NCBI GenBank assembly: GCA_041752115.1
Contig: JBGSHS010000179.1
Coordinates: 1 to 64,000 of the forward strand
Length of the DNA: 64,000 nt
Direction of reading: 5' to 3'
From: JAJRVM01 sp041752115
GTDB lineage: Bacteria > Planctomycetota > Planctomycetia > Pirellulales > Pirellulaceae
Program-made: the position numbers and the translations under genes
Notes under the pieces: model-generated
Seen by the model: the letters and a program-made list of their open reading frames with translations, nothing else
Told to the model about the DNA's origin: nothing
Databases searched by the model: none
Shown: positions 8,561-18,100 of the stretch, piece by piece
Layout of the letters: each line of letters starts with the position of its first letter
How positions within the stretch are numbered: the stretch's first letter is position 1

Positions 8561-11500
8561 TTAGGGAGACGGTTGGAAGTCGAGCTGCATGGGCTGGTTC
8601 TGCCAGCCGTATTGGTGCGAGAACTCGTCGGGAGTGAGCGTTCGCTGAACGCCATCGGCCAGCGCGATCACGCGCGGTTGCGGTGCATTGGGGCCTGCGC
8701 GAAAAGCGCCGGTGGGCTGGATTGATAGTGCACCGGCCTCCGGGAGCGCCGGTAAAACGATCGTCGACATCACGCGCAGCGATGCATCGTAGAAGATCAC
8801 ACTGCCTCCGTAGCTGACCGCCAGTGTGCTCCCACTATGCACCCACGACGTCGCGTTGGCTATGCTCTCATGGAGCTTTTCGAGCTGGAACACGGTCGAG
8901 TTGACTTCACCCGTTGTGACATCAATCACACCAACAAGGCTCTCGCCGCCGAAGAACATGTGGCGACTATCAGGCAGCCAACCCGCATACGCGACGGTCG
9001 AACATGGCGTGCGAATCTCGGCAACACTCTTGCCTGACTCCGACTCCCAGACGCCAATGCCACCGGTACTGTCACCTCCTGCGCCGCTTGCCATCAGCTG
9101 GCCATCCGGCGAGAACATCGGAGCGCCGGCCACGTAGTCGCCCGACAGAAAGAACTCGGGCATGGTTCCGTTCTCGTCTCCGTGTTCGGCAAACGGCTTA
9201 ACTTGATCTCCTGAGACGCGCCAGACGGCAACGGCATTCCCTTGGAGCGTAGAACGATAACATTCGGCAACATGAGTTCCCGGAAACGACCACGCCAGCG
9301 CGTCGGGGCTACCACTTGAACCAGCCCAAGCGTATTCACGGTTGCCGATCTCTCCTCCACGCCGTACTGCGGGCAAAGTCAGAGTGTGCAGCATTTTACC
9401 GCTCTGCGCCATCAACAGCTGGACCCCACCACCACGCATGCCGATTAGACAGGCCACCAACTGCGAATCGGGCGACCACGTTGGCCATGGCTGTCGTTCC
9501 GATATCCTACCGCGATCTTGCGAATAACTCGAGGCCAATACAACCTTTGCTCTGTCGAGCAGAAACACCTTACCCGTACGGTCGTTCTGCACTGCCAGGC
9601 GACGACTGTCGGGCGACCACGCCGCGACCAACCGGCAGTCCAAGCCTTCCACGTCCAGCTTCGCGGTTTCCCTTTGCATGGTCACGAGATCAATGAACTG
9701 AACCTCGAGATCGCGCGACTGCGCTCCGCTTCCTTGGACCTCCCAGGGCACCTCGGCCACTGTCTTGCCATCAGGACTTAATAGCAATCGCGGCATTTCG
9801 CTGCCGCTGACGCGAAGAAGCGATTTGAGCTGCCGCAGGTCCCAGATCGCATGGTGAGGAGTGTCAAGTGATTTCTCGACCGCCAACAAACCTTGATCTG
9901 ACAGGAATGAGCCTGGCTTAAGATGAATCACGTCCCGCCTGCCGGCGAGTTGCTGCGACTCAGACGTCGAAACATTCCCCAATCCCACCACGCCATTGCG
10001 TAACAAGCCAATCGCCTGCGGATTGGGTGACCAAATGGCAGAGCATTTTCCGAAACCCGCGCGATCAAACGGTTTATCAGATCGAAATGGCTCGGAAAGC
10101 CTAGCCCCTGTTTTCACGTCCCACAATGTAATGGAGATCGCATCTCGAAGACGCGTGAGCACCGTCGACTCATCGGGCGACCAGGATAGCTCCATGCCGT
10201 ATTTCGAAGTCCCCACAGGAAAATCACGAATTCGCTGATTCTTGGGCAGATCCCAAACCTCTACGCTATACGCTGTCGGACCGGATGATTGCTCTCCTTG
10301 GCTTGCCTGCTGCGTTCGTCCGCGTGCACAGAGGAGAAACGGCCCCTGCCTTGCCCAGATCGCGTCATATCGCGGCTGGCCGTCACCTGCCATTCTCGCG
10401 ATGAACTGGCGTCGTTCGACATCCCACAACGCTATTCCACCATCGTCGGGCATGGCGGCCAGCAGCGAACCCTCGGCCGACCAGCAGCGGCGACTGATCC
10501 TCCCGGCAATGCCGAAACTCGTCACGATTTCGCCTGAGCCAAAATCCCAGATCTCAACTCCGTTGGATGCGAAGGCCAAGTATTTCCCGTCCGAAGACCA
10601 GGCCAGTTCACTGCTGCCGCGATTGATCCGCTTCACCAGCCGAGTGGCTGAGTCGCTAAGCTCCCAAATGCAGACGGAACCGGCACCGGATTGCTGCGAA
10701 GAAGCGAGGTACCGGCCATCGTTGGACCAAGCCAGTCGGTCGACCGATCCGGGGCATACAATGATCCGCTGAAGCTCGCGAGTGTCCGTGGTCCAGATGC
10801 GCACGGTCCCGTCTTGCCCGGCGGTGGCAACCAACGCCCCATCAGAAGAGAATGCGAAATCGTTGACCAGCGAGCGATGGTCGGCCGGTTCGACCGTCCA
10901 GGAAAGCACGTTGTCGAGCGGAGCTGGTTGACTGACCAGCGCCAACGGTGACAGCGGTTGGCCAGGCTTGATGTTGAGCGAATCATCGGTCTCACTCAGC
11001 CACTCAGGCGTCTGTCGATTCTCACGGGGCAGAGCCTCCTCCGCTGCCGACACGGAAGGGGCAGACTCGGCAGCAGAATCGGTCTTGAGCGACAAATGGA
11101 CCTTGCGCCGTTCACCCCGCAGAATGCTCAGTTCCGGCGCCGAAATCACAATATCCGAGTCCTTTTCCTTGACAACGATTTCATAGCTGCCCGCGCGCAC
11201 CTGATTTTTGCCGATCTTCGCGATCCACTCGCGTCCGGTAGCGCGATCCCGGATATTGACTGCACCTTGCTCGACCGACACCGCCACCGCATCATCTGCT
11301 TCGACGACCAGCGTCCCTTTGTCAGTGGCAACATACAGGATGACCGCCGCTCCTAGAGTCAGCGATCCCGCGGCCGCCATGAGCCAGCGCGTGAATCTGC
11401 CGCGTCGCGGCGGCTGGGCCGGCAAAACGTGTTCGGAGAGTTGTTGTTGGATCGCTGCCATGCGATCGATCACTTCGCTGGCCGATTGGGGACGCTTCTG

Positions 11501-12583
11501 AGGATCTTTTTCAAGCAACTGCAGTATGAGACCACATAGCGCCTCTGGCAGGTCGGGATTGAGCGTCTGTGGCGGTGTTGCTTCATCCTGTGAGACCGCG
11601 ATCAGAGTGGCGACGACATTATTCCCCGAGAACGGTATCTCCCCGGTCGCCGCATGGTATAGCAGGCTGCCCAAGCTGAAGAGATCGCAGCGATGGTCGA
11701 TCGCGTCGCCCCGAATCTGCTCGGGAGCCATGTAATTCGGCGTGCCCATGATCGCCCCGGCATGGGTAATGGAGGGGGCCTGATCGACCACGCGAGCCAA
11801 CCCAAAATCGACGATTCGGACTTGCTCCCCGTCCGCATCAAGCCAGACGTTGTCGGGCTTAATATCGCGGTGCAACAGGCCGCGCCGATGCGCAGCTTCC
11901 AGCCCCTCGGCAATCTCGCGGCCGATCCGCAGAACATCATTCACCGCCAGTCGTCCACAGCGCACCAATCGACTGCGCAGCGACTCACCCTCCAGCAACT
12001 GCATCGCGAAGTACGGCGTGCCCTGGTCTTCGCCCACATGGTAGATCGTAACCACGTGATTGTGTTCAAAGGCCGCTACCGCACACGCCTCTCGACGGAA
12101 TCTCAGGCACGCATCGCGATTGGTGGCCAGATGGGGCCGCATCACCTTGACCGCCACTTGGCGTCCCAACTGCTCGTCTTCGGCCCGGAATACGATCCCC
12201 ATGGCACCAGCGCCGAGCACTTCCACAATCCGATAGTTGCCGATGCGTCCCAGTTCATCTTCCCCTTCCGCCGGCCGCAAGACACTGCGCAGTTCGTCGG
12301 CCGTAGGGAGCTGAGCCAGGTTTGGAGCGTTCGGCAACCCGCTGAGTCGCTCGATGAGTCCCGCGACGATCGAGCCATCAGAGTGCGAGACGGTCTGCTC
12401 CGTGGTTTGTGTATCACGCAGCGCACCAGCCAGTTCGTCAGGCACCGACAACTCGGCAGCTCGCTCCGCACACCGCTGACAGTGAGCCAAGTGAGTCTCG
12501 TACTGCTCCGCTTCTTCGGTCTGCAACCGCCCCGAGAGCAACTGGGCCAGCTTCTCATCGTCCGGACATGTCGTAACGGACAT
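8561..12583 (-). CDS. receptor-like Ser/Thr protein kinase with N-terminal zinc-finger and WD40-like repeats
   Basis: The 1340-residue protein opens with a putative zinc-binding motif of the anti-sigma type (H31-x3-C35-x2-C38). A complete Hanks-type kinase follows: glycine loop GAGAMG at 124-129, lysine K146 in VAVK, HRDIKPDN from 238, DFG at 259-261 and APE at 286-288, so it should be active. A single membrane segment lies near 398-419. The remainder, from about 560, is a long series of WD40/TolB-like blades (repeated WSPD or SPDG followed by VxxWD). The topology would put the kinase inside and the propeller outside. It lies just downstream of an ECF sigma gene on the same strand, a partnership known in planctomycetes, and may control that factor. 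Confidence 0.9.
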   Translation of the reverse strand: MSVTTCPDDEKLAQLLSGRLQTEEAEQYETHLAHCQRCAERAAELSVPDELAGALRDTQTTEQTVSHSDGSIVAGLIERLSGLPNAPNLAQLPTADELRSVLRPAEGEDELGRIGNYRIVEVLGAGAMGIVFRAEDEQLGRQVAVKVMRPHLATNRDACLRFRREACAVAAFEHNHVVTIYHVGEDQGTPYFAMQLLEGESLRSRLVRCGRLAVNDVLRIGREIAEGLEAAHRRGLLHRDIKPDNVWLDADGEQVRIVDFGLARVVDQAPSITHAGAIMGTPNYMAPEQIRGDAIDHRCDLFSLGSLLYHAATGEIPFSGNNVVATLIAVSQDEATPPQTLNPDLPEALCGLILQLLEKDPQKRPQSASEVIDRMAAIQQQLSEHVLPAQPPRRGRFTRWLMAAAGSLTLGAAVILYVATDKGTLVVEADDAVAVSVEQGAVNIRDRATGREWIAKIGKNQVRAGSYEIVVKEKDSDIVISAPELSILRGERRKVHLSLKTDSAAESAPSVSAAEEALPRENRQTPEWLSETDDSLNIKPGQPLSPLALVSQPAPLDNVLSWTVEPADHRSLVNDFAFSSDGALVATAGQDGTVRIWTTDTRELQRIIVCPGSVDRLAWSNDGRYLASSQQSGAGSVCIWELSDSATRLVKRINRGSSELAWSSDGKYLAFASNGVEIWDFGSGEIVTSFGIAGRISRRCWSAEGSLLAAMPDDGGIALWDVERRQFIARMAGDGQPRYDAIWARQGPFLLCARGRTQQASQGEQSSGPTAYSVEVWDLPKNQRIRDFPVGTSKYGMELSWSPDESTVLTRLRDAISITLWDVKTGARLSEPFRSDKPFDRAGFGKCSAIWSPNPQAIGLLRNGVVGLGNVSTSESQQLAGRRDVIHLKPGSFLSDQGLLAVEKSLDTPHHAIWDLRQLKSLLRVSGSEMPRLLLSPDGKTVAEVPWEVQGSGAQSRDLEVQFIDLVTMQRETAKLDVEGLDCRLVAAWSPDSRRLAVQNDRTGKVFLLDRAKVVLASSYSQDRGRISERQPWPTWSPDSQLVACLIGMRGGGVQLLMAQSGKMLHTLTLPAVRRGGEIGNREYAWAGSSGSPDALAWSFPGTHVAECYRSTLQGNAVAVWRVSGDQVKPFAEHGDENGTMPEFFLSGDYVAGAPMFSPDGQLMASGAGGDSTGGIGVWESESGKSVAEIRTPCSTVAYAGWLPDSRHMFFGGESLVGVIDVTTGEVNSTVFQLEKLHESIANATSWVHSGSTLAVSYGGSVIFYDASLRVMSTIVLPALPEAGALSIQPTGAFRAGPNAPQPRVIALADGVQRTLTPDEFSHQYGWQNQPMQLDFQPSP

Positions 12584-12826
12584 GGTAGCACTACCTCAGT
12601 GTAAGAACGTGACTATTCGACCCCGCATCCCTTCAGCGCGCGACCACCCCGTGTACCAACCTCACCATACCATCTTCTTGTCATCTCATCTTTTTGTCTT
12701 CATCCCCAGCCTCATCGACCCGCTCCACGTCGCGAGAATCCGAGCAAAGCACTCGGCCAACCACTAAGGAATACGCAGCGGGGCAGAGAACCTGTCACGA
12801 ATTCCGGAAAATCCACTGAAACGCGT

Positions 12827-13387
12827 CTATTCCCACAGACCTTCCAGCTCCTCGCGCAGCCGCCTCAGCACGCGGCTCTTGGCCAGATAGACGGCGTTGA
12901 CGCTCACTCCGAGCTCCTGAGCCACCTCAGCGGCGGGCTTGCCATTCACGACTGTCTCCCAGCACGCCTGCCAGGTCTTTGGCTCGAATTCGTCCTGCAT
13001 GATCTCCAGAGCCCGGCGGGCCAGACGCTGGCGATACTCCGCTTCGGAAAACGCCTGGAGTGGATCGCCGGTCTCGGCGTCCACCAGTGGACTGATCGAC
13101 TCCGAATGCACGGAGCGACGGCGATAGTAGTCGCGACATTTGTTCGTCGTGACCGTGCGCAGCCAGTCGCTGAAACGATACCGAGGATCGTATTGGAACG
13201 TCGGCAACTTCGTCACCAGCACGGCAAACACATCCTGCACCAGATCGGCCGCATCGGTCGCGACCACTCCCTGTCGCCGCACCCAGTAGAAGAGGACCGG
13301 AGTATAGAGACTCACAAATCGTGTCCATGCCTGAGACGCGTCACTGGAACGCAAACGAGCCAATAAGCTGGTTGACGTACTGATCAC
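12827..13387 (-). CDS. ECF-type RNA polymerase sigma factor
   Basis: The 186-residue protein has both ECF regions: region 2 with ADLVQDVFAVLV and YRFSDWLRTVTTNKCRDYYRR, and region 4 with the helix-turn-helix AAEVAQELGVSVNAVYLAKS. I start it at the GTG at 13387, preceded by AGGGA, because an ATG further out (13471) would add residues encoded entirely by a palindromic repeat (13431-13489). The gene is 243 bases upstream of the zinc-finger kinase gene on the same strand. That neighbour probably acts as its regulator, either by binding through the anti-sigma-like motif or by phosphorylation. Target promoters cannot be read here. Confidence 0.85.
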   Translation of the reverse strand: MISTSTSLLARLRSSDASQAWTRFVSLYTPVLFYWVRRQGVVATDAADLVQDVFAVLVTKLPTFQYDPRYRFSDWLRTVTTNKCRDYYRRRSVHSESISPLVDAETGDPLQAFSEAEYRQRLARRALEIMQDEFEPKTWQACWETVVNGKPAAEVAQELGVSVNAVYLAKSRVLRRLREELEGLWE

Positions 13388-13392
13388 TGGTT

Positions 13393-13397
13393 TCCCT
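13393..13397 (-). promoter_or_regulatory. ribosome-binding site supporting the GTG start at 13387
   Basis: AGGGA on the minus strand, five bases before the GTG. It favours this start over the repeat-encoded upstream ATG. Confidence 0.35.
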
Positions 13398-13430
13398 GCC
13401 CATAGGCCTTCGCGATTTCCACCCTTTGCG

Positions 13431-13489
13431 CCTTCGCGCCTTTGCGTGAGCTCTTGTGGAACCTCACGCAAAGGCGCAAAGGCGCGAAG
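13431..13489. repeat. palindromic ACGCAAAGGCGC repeat
   Basis: The left arm ends CGCCTTTGCGTGAG (13437-13450) and the right arm begins CTCACGCAAAGGCG (13463-13476), a perfect 14-base inverted match with a 12-base loop. Both arms extend into further diverged copies of the GCGCAAAGG/CCTTTGCGC motif. The element lies between the sigma gene and the end of the neighbouring ASPIC/UnbV gene. Confidence 0.65.
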
Positions 13490-13500
13490 AAGATAATCTA

Positions 13501-15162
13501 TTACCGGTTGCGCATGCCTTTGCCTTGGACGATCGTCACGTAGCGGTCGGCCGGAACGTCATGGTACACCTCCACTCGGCCGTCGTTCCAACGCACTTCA
13601 AGCTGATCGATCGAGCTGTGTTCGCCCAGGCCGAAATGCATGCGAGGATCGTTGTACGACAGGTAGCTGGTCGCCCATTGGTTCACGCCCACCTGCGTAC
13701 GGTCCCCGATCTTGACCGTGACCTTCGCTCCGATGGCAGTGGCCGGACCGTGTTTTCCGACGAGCGTCAGCCCTAGCCAATGATGGCGATTTCCTCCGTC
13801 GTTGCGCAGCAGCGCCGCAGTGCCTTTCAGGTCGATGTGCGACACAATCAAGTCCAGATCACCATCGTTGTCGTAATCCCACACGGCCGCTCCGCGTGCC
13901 GAACGCTTCTGGTGAAAATACGGGCTCCGCTGGGGGCCCACATTGCGGAAGTGACCTTGTCCGTCATTTTCCAGGAGAATCTGGTCCTGGTCCACCAGCA
14001 GATCGGCCATCCCGTTGGCCGAGAAGATATCGAGGTCGCCGTCGTTATCATAGTCGAACATGGCCGCCGCCCAAGCCCCTTTGCCCAGCAGCGCAGGCTT
14101 CACACCGCTCGACGCCGTGATGTCCTCGAACATCCCGTTGCCCGTGTTCCGATACAGCGATCCGTGACGCAGATCGACCACCAGCAGATCCAACAATCCG
14201 TCACCGTCGATGTCGCCGATCGATCCGTGCATCGAGCCGGTCGGATGCCCCTCGTCGTTCACCACAACCCCTGCCGTCTCGGCCACATCCACGTACGTAC
14301 CGTCACCCTGGTTGCGAAACAGAAAATTCTCCTGATGATCGTTTCCCTGAAACAGGTCGAGATCGACATCATCGTCATAATCAAAGACGGTCAGCCCCAT
14401 GCACTTCGACTGCGGAAAGTACATTCCCATCTTTTGCGTGATCTCGGTGAACGTGCCGTCCGCATTCTGCTGATACAGCAGGGAGGGTTGTCCTTGATAC
14501 TCGTTGGGATGCGGCATCAGGTGCGGCGTTTCCTTCGCCAGGTAGTAGGGATCAAACGCCAGGAAGTTCCCCATCATCACGTCCAGGTCGCCGTCCGTGT
14601 CGCAGTCCCAGAACGCCGCGCCCACGCTCCATTTGGTGAACCCATTGAGCTTCTCGGGACCGACCAGGCCCAGCTGTGGAGCGATGTCGGTAAAGGTTCC
14701 ATTGCTGTTGTTACGATAGAAGCGGTTGGGTCCGAAGTTGAGCAGGAAGATATCGACATCACCGTCCGCGTCGTAATCGATGGTCGCAGCTGCCATGCTC
14801 CAGTTCCGGTCGTCCACTCCAGCCTCCTGAGCCACTTCGGTGAACGTCCCGTCGCCGTTATTGCGGTACAACCGATTGGGCGTGTTGCTGAACACGCGGC
14901 CTTTCGGATCGTTAGTGTCTTCCAGATAGGTACCGTTGAGCATGTAAAGATCCATGTCGCCGTCGCCATCATAGTCCAGCACGGAGACTCCCGACCCGCT
15001 GCTTTCCAGGATATTGTCGTACGTGAAGTCCCCGAAGGTGTAGCGAAAGTCGATCCCCGCCGGCTCCGCCACGTCGGTGAATACCGGGCTGGACTCCTGA
15101 GCGAACAGGGTACAGGTCAGAGCGGGACACAACACGCACAATATGCAGACTACTCGCTTCAC
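13501..15162 (-). CDS. CRTAC1-like exported protein with FG-GAP/VCBS repeats and ASPIC/UnbV domain
   Basis: The 553-residue protein has a signal peptide (KRVVCILCVLCPALTC, cleavage likely after LFAQ). It then has about eight integrin-like FG-GAP repeats, visible as DYDGDGDMDLY, DYDADGDVDIF and DYDNDGDLDIF, which are calcium-binding loops expected to build a beta-propeller. The C-terminus is an ASPIC/UnbV domain (HFGLGEHSSIDQLEVRWNDG). Such proteins are secreted and of unclear function, perhaps adhesion or glycan binding. Its start overlaps the stop of the upstream 1194-residue relative by 4 bases, so the two are translated together. Confidence 0.88.
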   Translation of the reverse strand: MKRVVCILCVLCPALTCTLFAQESSPVFTDVAEPAGIDFRYTFGDFTYDNILESSGSGVSVLDYDGDGDMDLYMLNGTYLEDTNDPKGRVFSNTPNRLYRNNGDGTFTEVAQEAGVDDRNWSMAAATIDYDADGDVDIFLLNFGPNRFYRNNSNGTFTDIAPQLGLVGPEKLNGFTKWSVGAAFWDCDTDGDLDVMMGNFLAFDPYYLAKETPHLMPHPNEYQGQPSLLYQQNADGTFTEITQKMGMYFPQSKCMGLTVFDYDDDVDLDLFQGNDHQENFLFRNQGDGTYVDVAETAGVVVNDEGHPTGSMHGSIGDIDGDGLLDLLVVDLRHGSLYRNTGNGMFEDITASSGVKPALLGKGAWAAAMFDYDNDGDLDIFSANGMADLLVDQDQILLENDGQGHFRNVGPQRSPYFHQKRSARGAAVWDYDNDGDLDLIVSHIDLKGTAALLRNDGGNRHHWLGLTLVGKHGPATAIGAKVTVKIGDRTQVGVNQWATSYLSYNDPRMHFGLGEHSSIDQLEVRWNDGRVEVYHDVPADRYVTIVQGKGMRNR

Positions 15163-18100
15163 TGGGAATGCTCTCCTCGCACAGCGGGCTCGGCTTGCCA
15201 GGGAAGCCGGGTGGGCTGGCCTGGACGATACTCTTTCACATAACGACGAAACGACTCCGGGCCGATACGCCGCGTATTGTATCCGTTCAGGTAGTCGCGG
15301 TGCACATCATCGCGGGGATACGACTCCGATGATGGATAAGGATACGCTGACATGCCATGAAACGGCAACGGCTCGACCGTCTCGCCTGTCATCGTATTCC
15401 GGTCGGAGTCCTTCTCCCATCCATCGCTGTAGAACAGGAAATCCCGCTCCCAACCTGCCGGCAGAGCTGGCAGCGCATCTGCCTGGAACCGAATTGTCAC
15501 CTCGTCACCGCCTGTGAAGATCACGAATCGATCGTCGGCGTCGGTCAGCAGTCGCGTAACATCCCCATACCGCGTCGCCCACCCCGACATATCCATCCAG
15601 ACCGGATGACGATCCTGGCGGCCGTACCGATACAGGTGCGGACCATCGGGCACGGGACGATACAGCTCGTTGAATCCCCCAAAATGGACATCGGCTCCAC
15701 AAGGCGACAGAACCGTCGTGCGGTGCAGCGGCTCCGCGATCCGGTCGACGAGAAAGGCCTGGTCCCAGTAGATCTGAGACTCACTGCGCAGCCGAATTCG
15801 GGCGTCGGTCGCGGCAATCTGATCCGCTACGTCGATCACCACCCACTTGTCCTTACCATTAGGCAACCCGAAGGGACGCTCGATCGGATGCCAGCCGTCA
15901 CCGGGATGCCACACCTCCACCACCGTCGGCTCACCTGTATCAGCTGGATTCTGCGACCGCGCCACATTGATACTGGTATCGGTCCAGAAGATCCAGCAAC
16001 CGATGACCAGCAGCGGATGCGAAAGCCCAGAGACGTCACCAAACTGCAGCGTCAGGTGGTGCGGCTCGACCACTCCCTGGTATCGTGTGGGCTGCAGCGT
16101 TTCGGGATAGTTGTGATCGAACTTCAGCATAGCTGCCGTCACATCACGATCCTGCGTATCGGTGGCACGCGCAGGCATTACACGGCCGCGCGTCAGGATC
16201 GGCTGAGGTGCGACATAAGGGGGTGGCAGAAAACGTTCATCGGTAAACACTTCCGTGCTGGCCGGATGATCGATCGCCCACAAAGCCACCTCGTCGAGAT
16301 AGACGGTCTCCCACAGTTCCGACGTGTACTGAAACAAATACTCGCCGCTCTTGGGTGCGAGCTTCGCACCGGGAATCGTCAGCAGTTCCCGCGGATTATC
16401 CGGCGCGATGACGCCCTCAGCGACCTGCAGGCCCAGCGGAGCGCCGGCCAGTGTATCGGTGATAAACTCGAACTCTTCGCCATTCCAGCCATACAGATAC
16501 GGACAGCTCCCCTTCAGCACTTGCGGTTCGCGAATCGTCTGGTCGGCCACCGGCTGCAAGTGATTCTGAGGAATCCCGTTGCTCCAAACCACACGCATCA
16601 GGTCGGCCTGGACGTGAGTTCCCAACCCGAAATGAGTGTATTGGCTTCGCACAAATCGCATCTGATAGAACAGCCCCGCCTTGATTTCGATCTTGCTGCC
16701 AATCCCGTGCAGGTTGTTCTTTGAGCCGGCCATGCGCAGGCCTCGCAGTTCGACACGCAGCCAGTGGTTGGTATTCCCTCCGTCATTGCGCCAGGCCCGA
16801 ATCGTGCCGCGAGAATCGACTGCCACGAGATCCTCATCTCCATCCCGATCCATGTCAATCGCCGCCAGCGCAGCACAGGGGCCTGGAGGAAAGGGGACCG
16901 ATAGCGGAGCCCAGGTGGCATCTCCTTGATTGCGAAGCACGATCAGCGAGTTCCCTTCACGCTGCTGCCCTGCTACGGCCACATCGAGCCAACCGTCATT
17001 GTCCATGTCCAAGGGTGCAACGCAGGTCGCCTGAAGACCTTCGACCGGCAACATGACCGGCGGTTGAAACACTCCCGCTTGATTGAGCTGCATCGCCAGC
17101 CGGCCATCCTGTAGCACAAGCAACAAGTCCTCATACCCATCATTGTCGAAGTCGCGCGGTATCACGTTCTTGCAGAGCAGGTCGGATAGCCCGCACAGTT
17201 GGGCGACAAAATGTCCATGACGCCGGTTGTCCCACAGTTGCAGGCGTCCGTCGTCGACGATCAGCAGCAGGTCGGTATCGAGGTCATCGTCATGGTCGGT
17301 AGCCACAGCTCGCCGCACGGCCCCCGTTTCCATCAAACCAGACCGCTCGGTGATGTCGACAAACGTCGCATCGCCACGATTTTGCCACAGGCGACATCCC
17401 TGGTCGCCGCCCAACAGCAGGTCCAGATCCCCTTCATTGTCGGCATCGAACACTTCCAGGGCGCTCCACGGCGCCAGTGCTTCGGCCGAGTTGATCGGCT
17501 TCGGCTGCCAGTTCCCGTCGGCCATCTCACACAGCAACACAGCTCCACGCGATCCGACTCCAATCGCTTCAAAGCGTCCGTCGCTGTCAAAATCGACCAG
17601 CCTCGCCTGTTCAGTCGCCGGCAACGCGAGCTGCTGAAGCAAGTTCGACCAGTCCGCTTCTTGGTGCTGCCACAGCTGCAGTGTCCCGTCGGATCCATCG
17701 GCGTACCCTACCAGCCACTCAACTCGCCCGTCTCCATTGACGTCAGCGAAATCCCATCCACCCTGCGTGGCGTGCTCCACCGCAACCGAACTCTGCGGCA
17801 GTTGATCTTGAGCTACAGGAACAAACGTCACGCTCACGCCGTGAGGCCGTTCGGGTTCCAGTTGCTGCCGGAACCGTGGACTGAACTGCATCACCGGCAG
17901 CCCGGCCACGGGCGGCTGAAGCTGCGACAGGTCGTGGCGATAGCGTGCCGAGGAGCGCAGAGAGTTCTCGATGCCCCGCAGCGACCTCTCCGCCGCCTGA
18001 CTGTCGGAATTCACGACAGCCTCACGAAGCGTGTCCCAGGCCACTAACAGCTTGTCATCATCCCTAATCACAGGCTCGATTTGCTTCAGAACGGCGCCGA

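Noticed and set aside
13780..15243. 487-codon plus-strand frame antisense to the ASPIC/UnbV gene
   Set aside because: Composition follows from the repeated Asp-rich motifs on the other strand; no family resemblance.
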